DNA from: Rahnella laticis
Lineage (GTDB): Bacteria; Pseudomonadota; Gammaproteobacteria; Enterobacterales; Enterobacteriaceae
Reading direction: 5' to 3'
Assembly: GCF_015644585.1 (NCBI RefSeq)
Contig: NZ_JADOBI010000006.1
Location: 124,001-188,000, forward strand
DNA length: 64,000 nucleotides
Notes under the pieces: generated by a model
The model's database searches: none
The model's input: only the letters and a program-made list of their open reading frames with translations
Told to the model about the DNA's origin: nothing
Program-made: the position numbers and the translations under genes
Part shown: positions 29,132-38,669 of the stretch, piece after piece
Layout: each line of letters opens with the position of its first letter
How positions within the stretch are numbered: the first letter of the stretch is position 1

Positions 29132-31150
29132 TTACCGGCTCTGTGGAGTAAAATCTTGTAGGACACAGAGGGTTTTTGCTGCTGCCCGCCATTGCGAGCC
29201 TTCCATGACGCGCCGGGGTTCCTCATCAAAAAGCACGCTGTTGAACGGCGCAACCGGCTGCCAGTTTCCCGGCGGCAGATGCAGATCAACCTCATGCAGT
29301 GAGGCATTCACGATCAACAACCAGCGTCGCGACAGGCAGATTTGCAGCCATTGCTGCGGCCCCTGCTCCCAGTCGCCGGTACTCATCGGTTGCCCCTGCT
29401 GATTCAACCATTGCACGTCATCACCGCCGTCCTGCCACCACCGGTTTTGCGTCAGCGCAGGAATTTTCCGGCGCAGCGCAATCAGCGCGGAGACATAGGC
29501 CATCAGGCCTTCGTCGGCATTTTCCCAATCGAGCCAGGTCAGCGGATTGTCCTGGCAATAGGCGTTATTGTTTCCCTGCTGGCTGTTGCCTTGTTCGTCA
29601 CCGGCCAGCAACATCGGCGTGCCCTGTGACAGAAACAGCGTCGCCAGCAATGCCCGCTGGCTGAGACGGCGTTGTCGCAATACGTCGGCAGACGCCTCCA
29701 GCCCTTCCTCGCCGTGGTTCTGGCTGAAATTTTCGTTATGGCCGTCGCGGTTTTCCTCGCCGTTGGCCTGGTTATGCTTCTGGTTAAAACTCACTAAATC
29801 ACGCAGCGTAAAACCGTCGTGCGCGGTCAGCATGTTGATGCTGGCGTAAGGTTCGCGCTGCGCGGGATTGAATGTGTCCGCCGACGCCGCGATACGCCCC
29901 GCAAACTGCCCGATGGAGATATCGCCGTGCAGCCAGAACTGACGCATTTCATCGCGCCAGATGTCGCTCCATTCGGCGAAAGGTGCCGGGAACTTCCCGA
30001 GCTGATAGCCGCCGGTGCCGATGTCCCAGGGCTCAGCAATCAGTTTGATTTTTGAAAGGACAGCGTCCTGCTTAATCGCCTCGAAAAGCGGCGATTGCGC
30101 GGTGAACTCCGGCGTTCTGCCGAGAAGCGTCGCCAGATCAAAACGGAAACCATCAACATGACATTCTCGTACCCAGTAATGCAGGCAATCGAGCGTCCAG
30201 GCGATCACTTCGTCATTTGTCAGGCGCATCGCGTTGCCGCAGCCGGTCATGTTATTGTCCGAGCCATCGTCGTTGAGCCAGTACCAGCTGGCATTGTCGA
30301 TACCGCGAAACGAAATAAACGGCCCGTCGATATCCAGCTCCGCGCTGTGGTTGAACACCACGTCGAGGATCACTTCTATGCCCGCCTGATGCAGTGCTTT
30401 CACCGCGGATTTGAATTCGCTCAGCGCCGACACGCCGCCCAGCCCGCTGGCATAACTTTGTTCAACCGCACAAGGCGCCAGCACGTTGTAGCCCCAGTAA
30501 TTGCTCAGGCCGAGACGTTGCAGACGCGGTTCGTCGGCATGATGCTGAACCGGCAATAATTCAATGGCCGTAACACCCAGATGCTGCAAATATTCGAGCA
30601 TGACCGGATGCGCCAGCCCGGCGTAAGTACCGCGGATGGCTGCCGGAATACGCGGATGCTGGCGCGTCAGCCCGCGCACATGCGCTTCGTAAATCACAGT
30701 TTCACCCCACGGCGTGGCGGGCGGTTTGTCGTCTTCCCAGTCAAACTTACCGGCGACGACCACCGATTTCGGTGCCACCACGGCGCTGTCCTTATCGTCC
30801 GGCGCATCGGTGCCGCCGGTGAACCGCGCGTTATCCAGAAGTACGCCGTCAATCGCCCGCGCACTGGGGTCAATCAGCACTTTTTTCGGGTTAAAGCGGT
30901 GGCCGTTTTGCGGATCAAAAGGCCCGTAAACGCGGTAACCGTAACGCAGCCCGGCTTTCGCTTCGGGCAAAAAGCCGTGCCACAAATTGCCGGTCCGGCC
31001 CGGTAAAGGCAGATGCTGCTCGCTGCCGGTCTCATCAAAAAGACATAACTCCACTTTTTCCGCTTGCGCGGAGTACAGGCAAAAATTCACGCCGTTATCT
31101 CTGAGATGTGCGCCAAATGGCGCGGACTGACCGGTTTCGAGCTGTTTCAT
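29132..31150 (-). CDS. glgX: Glycogen debranching enzyme GlgX
   Basis: 672 residues (about 657 in E. coli), CBM48 plus GH13. It removes short alpha-1,6 branches left after phosphorylase action. The GH13 blocks are [23 protein letters not shown] (nucleophile Asp), LIAEPWDIG (acid/base Glu) and [11 protein letters not shown]. Its ATG shares one base with the glgB stop (TAATG), so translation is coupled. Confidence 0.96.
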   Translation of the reverse strand: MKQLETGQSAPFGAHLRDNGVNFCLYSAQAEKVELCLFDETGSEQHLPLPGRTGNLWHGFLPEAKAGLRYGYRVYGPFDPQNGHRFNPKKVLIDPSARAIDGVLLDNARFTGGTDAPDDKDSAVVAPKSVVVAGKFDWEDDKPPATPWGETVIYEAHVRGLTRQHPRIPAAIRGTYAGLAHPVMLEYLQHLGVTAIELLPVQHHADEPRLQRLGLSNYWGYNVLAPCAVEQSYASGLGGVSALSEFKSAVKALHQAGIEVILDVVFNHSAELDIDGPFISFRGIDNASWYWLNDDGSDNNMTGCGNAMRLTNDEVIAWTLDCLHYWVRECHVDGFRFDLATLLGRTPEFTAQSPLFEAIKQDAVLSKIKLIAEPWDIGTGGYQLGKFPAPFAEWSDIWRDEMRQFWLHGDISIGQFAGRIAASADTFNPAQREPYASINMLTAHDGFTLRDLVSFNQKHNQANGEENRDGHNENFSQNHGEEGLEASADVLRQRRLSQRALLATLFLSQGTPMLLAGDEQGNSQQGNNNAYCQDNPLTWLDWENADEGLMAYVSALIALRRKIPALTQNRWWQDGGDDVQWLNQQGQPMSTGDWEQGPQQWLQICLSRRWLLIVNASLHEVDLHLPPGNWQPVAPFNSVLFDEEPRRVMEGSQWRAAAKTLCVLQDFTPQSR

Positions 31151-33336
31151 TACGCCTCTTCTCTTCGCAAATAGACGGTCGCCAGCGGCGGAATGGTGAC
31201 GCTGATCGAATGCTCACGCTGATGATGGCCGATATTTTCACTGTAAACGTCACCGCAGTTCCCGACGTTGCTGCCACGGTAGAAGTGCGAATCAGTATTG
31301 AGAATTTCGTGATAACGCCCCGGACGGGTGATGCCAATCCGGTAGTGTTCGCGCGGGACCGGCGTAAAGTTGCTGATAACAATCACTTCGCCGCCGTTTT
31401 CATCGCGGCGCGCAAAGGCAAAAATGGAGTTCTCATGGTCATCGACCACCAGCCATTCAAAGCCGCGCGGGTTGTAATCGAGCTCATACAGCGGCGCGTT
31501 GGCCTGATAGGTCAGATTCAAGTCACGCACCAGATGCTGAACGCCGCTGTGCCAGCCGGTCGGGTCATCCAGCAAGTGCCAGTCGAGGCTGGCGTCGAAA
31601 TTCCACTCGCGCCCCTGTGCAAATTCACCGCCCATGAACAGCAATTTTTTGCCCGGATGCGCCCACATGAAACCGTAATACGCGCGCAGGTTGGCGAACT
31701 TCTGCCAGGTATCGCCGGGCATTCTGTCGAGCAGGGATTTTTTGCCATGAACCACTTCATCATGCGAAAGCGGCAGAATGAAATTCTCGCTGTAGGCGTA
31801 AAGCACGCCGAACGTCATGAGATTGTGGTGGTATTTGCGGTGAACCGGATCCAGCTGCATGTACTGGAGCGAATCGTGCATCCAGCCCAGATTCCATTTG
31901 TAATGGAAGCCCAGCCCGTTGGCATCCGGCGGCATGGTGACGCCGGGATAATCCGTCGATTCTTCCGCTAATGTCACCGCGCCACCCAGCTCGCGCCCGA
32001 TGGTCTGGTTGGTATATTTCAGGAAGGCAATCGCCTCAAGATTTTCGCGGCCACCGTAATAGTTCGGGATCCACTCTCCGGCTTTGCGGCTGTAATCACG
32101 GTAAATCATGGAGGCCACGGCATCGACGCGCAGGCCATCAATGCCGAAACGCTCAATCCAGTAAAAACCATTCCCCGCCAGATAGTTACGCACTTCGTGG
32201 CGGCCATAGTTATAAATCAGCGTGTTCCAGTCCTGATGATAACCTTCGCGCGGATCGGCGTATTCATACAGCGCGGTGCCGTCAAACTCTGCTAGACCGT
32301 GGGAATCGCTCGGGAAATGCCCCGGCACCCAGTCGAGGATCACGTTCAGACCGGCGTCGTGTGCGGCATCAACGAAGGCTTTGAAATCCATCGGCGTGCC
32401 AAACCGGCGGGTCGGTGCGTACATGCCCAGCGGCTGGTAACCCCAGCTGCCGTCGAACGGATGTTCGTTGACCGGCATCAGTTCTATGTGCGTAAAACCC
32501 ATCCATTTGGCGTAAGAGACCAGCTGTTCTGACAGCTCGCCGTAGCTCAGCCAGAAATTATCGTCAGTATGACGCCGCCACGAACCCAGGTGAACTTCGT
32601 ACACCGAAACCGGCTGATTCAGCGCGTTGGCTTTCTTTCTGGTTTCTGAAAAAGGCACAACGTCCGGGATTTTTCGCACGCAGGACGCGGTGTCCGGGCG
32701 CATCTGGGCTTCAAACGCGTACGGGTCGGCGCGCAGGGTAATATTGCCGCGGCAGTCGATAATTTCGAATTTATACAGCTGGCCTTCGTGAACGGCCGGA
32801 ATGAACAACTCCCAGATGCCATTTTCGCGACGCTGACGCATCGGATGGCGGCGACCGTCCCAGAAGTTGAATTCACCGACGACAGAAACGCGCGTCGCGT
32901 TCGGTGCCCAGACAGCAAAACTGACGCCATCAACATCGTCGAGCGTTTGCGGATGCGCGCCGAGTTTTTCGTAGGGCCGCAGGTGTGTCCCTTCCGCCAG
33001 CAGCCAGATATCCAGTTCCTGCAACAACGTGCCGAAGCGGTACGGGTCGTCAATCACATGGAGATTCTCGCCCCAGCGCACTTCCAGCTTGTAACGGAAG
33101 GCATTTTTACGGCGGGGAATAAGGCCGACAAAAAAACCGCGATCGTCATAACGACGCAGTTCTGCGACCTGCTTACCTTTTTCTACATCAATGACCCAGA
33201 CCTGATCGGCATCCGGCAACAGCGCACGAACTTCCAGCCCGGCGCTCACGGAATGCATTCCCAAAAGAGAAAAAGGATCAGCGTAATGGCCAGATATAAT
33301 TTGATTAATGACGTGCTGATCGGGAAGTACAGACAT
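31150..33336 (-). CDS. glgB: 1,4-alpha-glucan branching enzyme GlgB
   Basis: 728 residues. Two N-terminal beta-sandwich domains precede a GH13 barrel and a C-terminal domain. It makes alpha-1,6 branches in glycogen. The catalytic blocks are [18 protein letters not shown] (nucleophile Asp), [13 protein letters not shown] (acid/base Glu) and [15 protein letters not shown] (transition-state Asp). It is the first gene of the glg operon, so the operon promoter lies upstream. Confidence 0.97.
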   Translation of the reverse strand: MSVLPDQHVINQIISGHYADPFSLLGMHSVSAGLEVRALLPDADQVWVIDVEKGKQVAELRRYDDRGFFVGLIPRRKNAFRYKLEVRWGENLHVIDDPYRFGTLLQELDIWLLAEGTHLRPYEKLGAHPQTLDDVDGVSFAVWAPNATRVSVVGEFNFWDGRRHPMRQRRENGIWELFIPAVHEGQLYKFEIIDCRGNITLRADPYAFEAQMRPDTASCVRKIPDVVPFSETRKKANALNQPVSVYEVHLGSWRRHTDDNFWLSYGELSEQLVSYAKWMGFTHIELMPVNEHPFDGSWGYQPLGMYAPTRRFGTPMDFKAFVDAAHDAGLNVILDWVPGHFPSDSHGLAEFDGTALYEYADPREGYHQDWNTLIYNYGRHEVRNYLAGNGFYWIERFGIDGLRVDAVASMIYRDYSRKAGEWIPNYYGGRENLEAIAFLKYTNQTIGRELGGAVTLAEESTDYPGVTMPPDANGLGFHYKWNLGWMHDSLQYMQLDPVHRKYHHNLMTFGVLYAYSENFILPLSHDEVVHGKKSLLDRMPGDTWQKFANLRAYYGFMWAHPGKKLLFMGGEFAQGREWNFDASLDWHLLDDPTGWHSGVQHLVRDLNLTYQANAPLYELDYNPRGFEWLVVDDHENSIFAFARRDENGGEVIVISNFTPVPREHYRIGITRPGRYHEILNTDSHFYRGSNVGNCGDVYSENIGHHQREHSISVTIPPLATVYLRREEA

Positions 33337-33672
33337 GAATTTCGTCCTATGATTAATTAAATCAATAAATCCAATAAAATCATTCAGGTATTCAATACGA
33401 AACGTGATCCCAGTGTGCTCCCCTTTTTCCTGTCACTTTGTGATCTGGCGTGATTTCGTTTTGCCAAAAAATGCGCGATGGCGCTTATGTTCACAATTTC
33501 CAAATAAGTTTCTGTTTCAGCTTCTCAAAGAGGCAGAGCTCTTCTACTAAGCATAGACAAAGGTTCGGTAAATCAGTGGGCAGAAGCCGATGAATTTTTC
33601 GCAAAATGAAATTCAGAGGGTTGCGCTGGGAAAATGCGGTTTAACGGTGAAGTGGTTGAAGACAGAAATAAA
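33337..33672. promoter_or_regulatory. glgB upstream region
   Basis: About 340 bases between glgB and the asd terminator, AT-rich next to glgB, expected to hold the glg promoter(s). I could not pick out a specific promoter or operator with confidence and see no gene here. Confidence 0.4.
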
Positions 33673-33699
33673 AACGGGACACCGTGCTGGTGTCCCGTT
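33673..33699 (-). terminator. Terminator after asd
   Basis: On the minus strand, stem AACGGGACACC/GGTGTCCCGTT with a 5-base loop, followed by TTTTATTTC. It lies 27 bases past the asd stop. Confidence 0.85.
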
Positions 33700-33725
33700 G
33701 GGATGAAATCAGGGTAATTATGCCT

Positions 33726-34829
33726 TTAGAGCAAAATTCTTAACATGCGGCGCAGTGGCTCTGCCGCGCCCCACAGCAGCTGGTCACCGACGGTGAACGC
33801 AGACAGATATTGCGGGCCCATATTCAGTTTACGCAGACGACCCACCGGGGTATTCATGGTGCCGGTCACTGCCGCAGGCGTCAGTTCACGCATCGACAAT
33901 TCGCGGTCGTTCGGGATGACGCGAACCCAGTCGTTATGTGAAGCCAGCATTTGTTCGATTTCTGGAATCGACACGTCTTTTTTCAGCTTCAGCGTGAACG
34001 CCTGGCTGTGGCAGCGCAGCGCACCGATGCGCACGCACAGGCCATCCACCGGAATGATGCTGGAGGTGCCGAGAATTTTGTTGGTTTCCGCCTGGCCTTT
34101 CCACTCTTCTTTGGTCTGGCCGTTATCGAGCTGTTTGTCGATCCACGGGATCAGACCGCCCGCCAGCGGAACACCAAAATTGTCAGTCGGCAGCGTGCCA
34201 CTGCGGGTCAGCGCCGTGACTTTACGTTCGATATCCAGAATGGCAGAAGCCGGGTTTTCCAGTTCTTTCGCGACGCTGTTATGCAGCATGCCCATTTGGG
34301 TCAGCAGTTCGCGCATGTGGCGCGCACCGCCGCCGGAAGCGGCCTGATAGGTGGCAACTGACGCCCATTCAATCAGGTCATTGGCGAACAAACCGCCAAG
34401 GGACATCAGCATCAGGCTGACAGTACAGTTACCGCCCACAAAGGTTTTGATGCCCTTGTCGATACCCTGATAGATCACCGCGCTGTTGACCGGGTCGAGG
34501 ATGATTATCGCGTCATCTTCCATTCTCAGAGAGGATGCTGCGTCAATCCAGTAGCCAGACCAACCGATTTCACGCAGCTTCGGGTAGATTTCATTGGTAT
34601 AATCGCCGCCCTGACAGGTGATGATAATGTCCAGCGCACTCAGTGCGTCCAGATCATAGGCATCCTGCAAGGTACCAGACTGCCCCGTGAAAGAAGGCGC
34701 GGCCTGACCGTGCTGAGAGGTGGAGAAGAATACCGGACGGATAGCGTCGAAATCGCGTTCTTCAATCATGCGTTGCATGAGTACAGAACCGACCATTCCA
34801 CGCCAGCCAACGAAACCTACATTTTTCAT
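33726..34829 (-). CDS. asd: Aspartate-semialdehyde dehydrogenase Asd
   Basis: 367 residues from the ATG at 34829, exactly the E. coli length; the frame is open to 34943, but the extra residues are not family-like. It reduces aspartyl-phosphate to aspartate semialdehyde with NADPH, on the path to lysine, diaminopimelate, threonine and methionine. The NADP loop is [14 protein letters not shown] near the start, the catalytic cysteine is in [11 protein letters not shown] (about residue 135), and the histidine is in [10 protein letters not shown]. Divergent from yhgN. Confidence 0.97.
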   Translation of the reverse strand: MKNVGFVGWRGMVGSVLMQRMIEERDFDAIRPVFFSTSQHGQAAPSFTGQSGTLQDAYDLDALSALDIIITCQGGDYTNEIYPKLREIGWSGYWIDAASSLRMEDDAIIILDPVNSAVIYQGIDKGIKTFVGGNCTVSLMLMSLGGLFANDLIEWASVATYQAASGGGARHMRELLTQMGMLHNSVAKELENPASAILDIERKVTALTRSGTLPTDNFGVPLAGGLIPWIDKQLDNGQTKEEWKGQAETNKILGTSSIIPVDGLCVRIGALRCHSQAFTLKLKKDVSIPEIEQMLASHNDWVRVIPNDRELSMRELTPAAVTGTMNTPVGRLRKLNMGPQYLSAFTVGDQLLWGAAEPLRRMLRILL

Positions 34830-35056
34830 AATATCTGTCCTGCCCTGAGGGTGATAACGGCTTAAAAAGCTTAATGCGCGTTTTGCACTACGTTGGCGCC
34901 TTTTTATGATGCGCCATGCTCTGTTAACGCGCTGGTCTACCACCTTACAAAATGTACTAAAAGTGGCAAGTGAATTTAATCAATAGTGCCGCCATTAATA
35001 GCAGCACAACTTATAACAAGCGTTTTTAACCCTAATTTCATCATTCTGAGGTAGTC

Positions 35057-35650
35057 ATGACCGAAATGATTTCAGCAACCATTTTGCTGTTTTTAATTAT
35101 GGATCCGCTGGGCAACTTACCGATTTTTATGTCGGTGCTAAAACATCTTGATCCGAAACGCCGCCGCGTGGTGCTGATCCGCGAAATGCTGATTGCCCTG
35201 ATCCTGATGCTGATTTTCCTGTTCGCCGGGGAAAAAATCCTGTCGTTCCTGAATTTGCGTACGGAAACCGTGTCGATTTCCGGCGGCATCATTCTGTTCC
35301 TGATTGCCATCAAAATGATTTTCCCGTCGGAAGAGAAAAGCAGCAGCGGCCTGCCTGCCGGTGAGGAACCGTTCCTCGTGCCGATGGCGATCCCGCTGGT
35401 CGCCGGCCCGTCGATTCTCGCCACGCTGATGCTGCTTTCGCACCAGTATCCGAATCAGATGAGCCACCTCACGCTGGCCCTGTTCATCGCCTGGGGCTTA
35501 TCGATGGCCATTCTTCTGCTGTCGAATCTGTTCCTGCGTCTGCTCGGCGACAAAGGCGTCAGCGCCCTCGAACGCCTGATGGGCCTGATTCTGGTCATGC
35601 TTTCCACACAGATGTTCCTCGACGGGATCAGGGCGTATTTGAAGATTTAG
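35057..35650 (+). CDS. yhgN: MarC-family inner membrane protein YhgN
   Basis: 197 residues, about six membrane segments, MarC/UPF0056 family. The N-terminus ISATILLFLIMDPLGNLPIF and the segment PLVAGPSILATLM are family blocks. The biochemical role is not established; MarC proteins were once linked to multiple antibiotic resistance but this was not upheld. It is adjacent to and divergent from asd, as in E. coli. Confidence 0.93.
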   Translation: MTEMISATILLFLIMDPLGNLPIFMSVLKHLDPKRRRVVLIREMLIALILMLIFLFAGEKILSFLNLRTETVSISGGIILFLIAIKMIFPSEEKSSSGLPAGEEPFLVPMAIPLVAGPSILATLMLLSHQYPNQMSHLTLALFIAWGLSMAILLLSNLFLRLLGDKGVSALERLMGLILVMLSTQMFLDGIRAYLKI

Positions 35651-35669
35651 TGAATATTAAATAGACAAT

Positions 35670-35689
35670 ATATACCCATATGGGTATAT
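35670..35689. promoter_or_regulatory. 20-base perfect palindrome before the higBA-like pair
   Basis: ATATACCCATATGGGTATAT reads the same on both strands. It lies 34 bases upstream of the toxin start and contains TATA-rich promoter-like sequence. It is a likely autoregulatory operator for the antitoxin. Confidence 0.75.
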
Positions 35690-35722
35690 TTGAATTTCGG
35701 ATGTTCAGGGATGAGAACACGT

Positions 35723-36070
35723 ATGAAAACGCTTTTCTGGATTGGAAGCAGTAAAAAAGATTTGGCGTCATTGCCGGAAGATATTCAGGATTCTTTCGGT
35801 TACGCCCTGCATCTGGCACAAACGGGCAGCAAACATTGTCATGCAAAACCGCTGAAAGGCTACAAAGGTGCAGGCGTTTTAGAAGTTGTGGAAGATTTGT
35901 CAGGAGATACTTATCGCGCGGTTTATACAGTGAAAATTGCCACCGCCGTGTATGTTTTACACGTTTTCCAGAAAAAGTCCTCCAGTGGAATCGCTACGCC
36001 AAAACCTGACATTGATAAGATTAATGAACGTCTGAAAATTGCTGAAGCTCATGCAAGAGGACAAAACTAA
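35723..36070 (+). CDS. HigB/Gp49-like toxin
   Basis: 115 residues from the ATG at 35723 (MKTLFWIGSSKKDLASLP); an ATG at 35711 and a TTG at 35690 are upstream in frame. The protein belongs to the phage Gp49-like/HigB group of the RelE superfamily: FGYALHLAQTGSKHCHAKPLKGY is cut here to the family cue GYALHLAQ, followed by YRAVYTVK and VYVLHVFQKKS. Relatives are ribosome-dependent mRNA endonucleases. The gene order is toxin first, antitoxin second, with a one-base TAATG overlap, as in higBA modules. The cellular target has not been shown for this protein. Confidence 0.85.
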   Translation: MKTLFWIGSSKKDLASLPEDIQDSFGYALHLAQTGSKHCHAKPLKGYKGAGVLEVVEDLSGDTYRAVYTVKIATAVYVLHVFQKKSSSGIATPKPDIDKINERLKIAEAHARGQN

Positions 36071-36393
36071 TGAAAGACCCAATTGAAGTTGAAATCAGCA
36101 GCGGGAATGTTTACGCCGACATCGGCTTACCCGATGCAGAAGAAATGCTGGTTAAAGCTCAGCTTGCTCAGAAAATCGGAGAGCTCATGCAGAGCCGACG
36201 CCTGACCCAGGCTGCAGCCGCTAAACTTTTCGGCATGACTCAACCGAAAGTCTCTGCATTGCTTCGTGGTCAGTTCCGTGGGATCAGCGAAGCGAAGATG
36301 ATTGAGTGTCTTAATAAGTTAGGCCGGGATGTACAAATCGTGATCGCTGAATCCCGGCAAGTCACTGGCACACTGAAAGTCGTGTTTGCATAA
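36070..36393 (+). CDS. HigA-like XRE antitoxin
   Basis: 107 residues. It has a helix-turn-helix in LTQAAAAKLFGMTQPKVSAL (about residues 48-67), followed by the FRGISEAKMIECLNKLG segment typical of HigA2-type antitoxins. It should bind and neutralise the preceding toxin and repress the pair through the palindrome at 35670. Its start overlaps the toxin stop by one base and a terminator follows 31 bases after its stop. Confidence 0.88.
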   Translation: MKDPIEVEISSGNVYADIGLPDAEEMLVKAQLAQKIGELMQSRRLTQAAAAKLFGMTQPKVSALLRGQFRGISEAKMIECLNKLGRDVQIVIAESRQVTGTLKVVFA

Positions 36394-36424
36394 AACGGCG
36401 ACATAGTCAGATATTTAAAAAAAC

Positions 36425-36456
36425 AAAGGCGAGCCCGATGGCTCGCCTTTTTTATG
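36425..36456. terminator. Bidirectional terminator between the higA-like gene and gntT
   Basis: Stem AAAGGCGAGCC/GGCTCGCCTTT with a 4-base loop, followed by TTTTTTA on the plus strand and TTTGTTTTTTT on the minus strand. Confidence 0.85.
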
Positions 36457-36470
36457 ATTTCAGCAATTAA

Positions 36471-37787
36471 TCAAACAACCATCGACAGCAACAGGCATCC
36501 CACCAGGCCGCACACGGAAATAATGGTTTCCAGCACGGACCAGGATTTGAATGTTTCGACGATGCTCAGGTTGAAGTATTCCTTAAACAGCCAGAAGCCC
36601 GGATCATTTACGTGAGAGAAAATAACGCTCCCGGAACCGACCGCGATCACCATCAGCTCAGGGCTGACGCCGGTGGTCGCAATCAACGGAGCCGCGATAC
36701 CGCCGGCGGTGATCGCCGCAACGGTTGCGGAACCCAGCGCGAGGCGTAAAACGGCTGCAATTGACCAGGCCAGCAGGATCGGAGATAAGTTGCTGCCATC
36801 CATCAGGGCTGCAATGTATTTCTCAATACCGCTGTCGACCAGAACCTGCTTGAACGCACCGCCACCGCCGATAATTAACAGCATCATCGCGATGATTTTG
36901 ATGGAATCGGTCACGGTTGCCATGACGTCTTCCATCTTACGGCCACGGTTCAGGCCGAAGGTGAAGATGGCGATCAGCACCGCGATAAGCGTTGCCATCA
37001 CCGGGTCACCGAAGAATTCAGCGTACGCCAGAACCGGATGGCCTTTCGGCAGGATCATTTCGCAGACCGCGCGGAATGCCATCAGAATTACCGGCACCAG
37101 AGAAGTCGCGACGCTCACGCCAAAGCTTGGCATCTCTTCTTCAGTAAAGGTTTTCGGGTTGAACAGACCTTCCGGCACCGGTTTATCGATACCTTTCAGG
37201 AATCGCGCAAACACCGGCCCTGCCAGAATTACCGTCGGTACCGCCAGCAGCGAACCGTACAGCAAGGTTTTGCCCATGTCAGCATGGAAAATGGTCGCGA
37301 TTGCGGTCGGGCCCGGGTGCGGAGGCAGGAAACCGTGAGTCACGGATAACGCGGCAGCCATCGGCACACCCACGTACAACAGGGGCAAACGCGCAGCGGC
37401 AGCAACGGTAAAGACCAGCGGCAGCATCAGCACGAAGCCGACTTCATAGAACAGCGCAAAACCGACGATAAAACCGGTCAGCACGATGGCCCACTGGATG
37501 TGCTCACGGCCAAATTTTTCGATAAGCGTCGTCGCGATACGTTGCGCGCCGCCGCAATCCGCCAGCATTTTACCGAGCATGGCCCCGAAGCCCATGATCA
37601 GCGCCAGGCTGCCCAACGTTCCGCCTACCCCGTTTTTAATCGACGTAATAACTTTATCGACCGGCATACCCTGCATAATCCCAACCGCCAGGGCGACCAG
37701 GATCAGCGCGATAAAGCCGTTCAGCTTAAATCGGATCATAAGTAACAACAGCAGTGCAACGCCCACCGCTACAATAACTATTGGCAT
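36471..37787 (-). CDS. gntT: High-affinity gluconate:H+ symporter GntT
   Basis: 438 residues, GntP family, about 12-14 membrane segments, the same length as E. coli GntT. Shared blocks include GGTLGSLALIMGFGAMLGKM, THGFLPPHPGPTAIATIF and FSHVNDPGFWLFKEYFN. It imports D-gluconate into the cytoplasm for GntK. Assigned as GntT and not GntU by near-identical stretches to E. coli GntT as I know it. It is divergent from gntK, a position held by other gnt genes in E. coli. Confidence 0.9.
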   Translation of the reverse strand: MPIVIVAVGVALLLLLMIRFKLNGFIALILVALAVGIMQGMPVDKVITSIKNGVGGTLGSLALIMGFGAMLGKMLADCGGAQRIATTLIEKFGREHIQWAIVLTGFIVGFALFYEVGFVLMLPLVFTVAAAARLPLLYVGVPMAAALSVTHGFLPPHPGPTAIATIFHADMGKTLLYGSLLAVPTVILAGPVFARFLKGIDKPVPEGLFNPKTFTEEEMPSFGVSVATSLVPVILMAFRAVCEMILPKGHPVLAYAEFFGDPVMATLIAVLIAIFTFGLNRGRKMEDVMATVTDSIKIIAMMLLIIGGGGAFKQVLVDSGIEKYIAALMDGSNLSPILLAWSIAAVLRLALGSATVAAITAGGIAAPLIATTGVSPELMVIAVGSGSVIFSHVNDPGFWLFKEYFNLSIVETFKSWSVLETIISVCGLVGCLLLSMVV

Positions 37788-37918
37788 ATTCTTCCCCTCA
37801 TGCGGTCACCGTGGCATCGTGGCCAGACAGGTGACGCATTGTTTTTAATTTTCAACATGTTGTAGGAATTAACAGTGCAACGGGTACAGACCGCGACCGC
37901 TAAAACAGCAGTGCATTC

Positions 37919-37940
37919 CTTTGTGATATTAGTCACATCT
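37919..37940. promoter_or_regulatory. CRP site in the gntT-gntK control region
   Basis: TGTGA (37922-37926), six bases, TCACA (37933-37937): a perfect CRP core palindrome. It is placed between divergent gluconate genes next to GntR sites, in line with known catabolite control of gntT and gntK. Confidence 0.85.
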
Positions 37941-37946
37941 CCATTT

Positions 37947-37972
37947 GTTACCGGTATCATGATACCGGTAAC
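37947..37972. promoter_or_regulatory. Double GntR operator between gntT and gntK
   Basis: A 26-base perfect palindrome composed of two abutting inverted GntR sites, each with the core TTACCGGTA (consensus ATGWTACCGGTAACAT). It starts 9 bases past the CRP site. GntR bound here could repress both divergent genes at once, with gluconate as inducer. Confidence 0.85.
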
Positions 37973-38033
37973 ATGCTAATATTAGGACTCACTACGCAGT
38001 CGAAATGTTCATTTTGGGATAGAGATCATACTT

Positions 38034-38549
38034 ATGGCAGGACAAAGCATCATTCTGATGGGCGTGTCAGGCAGCGGTAAATCCACCGTCGGCGCGGCAC
38101 TGGCCCGTGAAATTAACGCAAAATTCATCGACGGTGATGATCTTCATCCCCGCGCAAATATTCAAAAGATGGCCAGCGGTACGCCGCTCAATGACGACGA
38201 TCGTGCGCCGTGGTTATTACGTCTGAATGACGCGGCTTACAGCCTGCGCCATAAAAATGAAACCGGCATTATTGTCTGTTCCGCGCTGAAACGCCGCTAC
38301 CGCGACGCGCTGCGTAAAGACAACGAAGGCATGGTGTTCATCTACATGAAAGGCAGTTTTGACGTGATTGCCGAGCGCCTGAAAGCGCGCGCCGGGCATT
38401 TTATGCCGACGGATTTACTGAGAAGCCAGTTCGATGCGCTCGAAGAACCGGGCGAAGATGAGCCGGATGTCTTGCGCGTAAATATCGATCATAAGTTTGA
38501 AGGTGTCGTCGATCGCTGCGTAGCGGCCTTGAAAACATTACAGAAGTAA
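38034..38549 (+). CDS. gntK: Gluconokinase GntK
   Basis: 171 residues. The P-loop GVSGSGKST is at residues 10-18. FIDGDDLHPRANIQKMASG and LNDDDRAPWL are gluconate-binding blocks of the shikimate-kinase-like family. It phosphorylates gluconate to 6-phosphogluconate for the Entner-Doudoroff and pentose phosphate pathways. It is controlled by the GntR/CRP region upstream and converges with gntR, unlike E. coli where gntR-gntK-gntU are co-directional. Confidence 0.96.
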   Translation: MAGQSIILMGVSGSGKSTVGAALAREINAKFIDGDDLHPRANIQKMASGTPLNDDDRAPWLLRLNDAAYSLRHKNETGIIVCSALKRRYRDALRKDNEGMVFIYMKGSFDVIAERLKARAGHFMPTDLLRSQFDALEEPGEDEPDVLRVNIDHKFEGVVDRCVAALKTLQK

Positions 38550-38555
38550 GACTTT

Positions 38556-38666
38556 CTCCTCCCCCTGCGAAGGGGGAGGTCGGGAGGGGGTTTTAATGGC
38601 AACCCTGCCATGCGCAAAACCAACACCCCATCCCAGCCTTCCCCTCATGAGAGGGGAAGGAGTTTT
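38556..38666. repeat. GC-rich palindromic intergenic repeat, copy 3 (modules rearranged)
   Basis: The right-hand module (CTCCTCCCCCTGCGAAGGGG onward, then GGGAGGGGGTTTT) comes first. After ~35 bases comes a diverged left-hand module (ACACCCCATCCCAGCC, then hairpin CTTCCCCTCATGAGAGGGGAAG). Compared with copies at 4912 and 9722 the module order is reversed. It fills the gap between gntK and gntR. Confidence 0.75.
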
Positions 38667-38669
38667 AAA

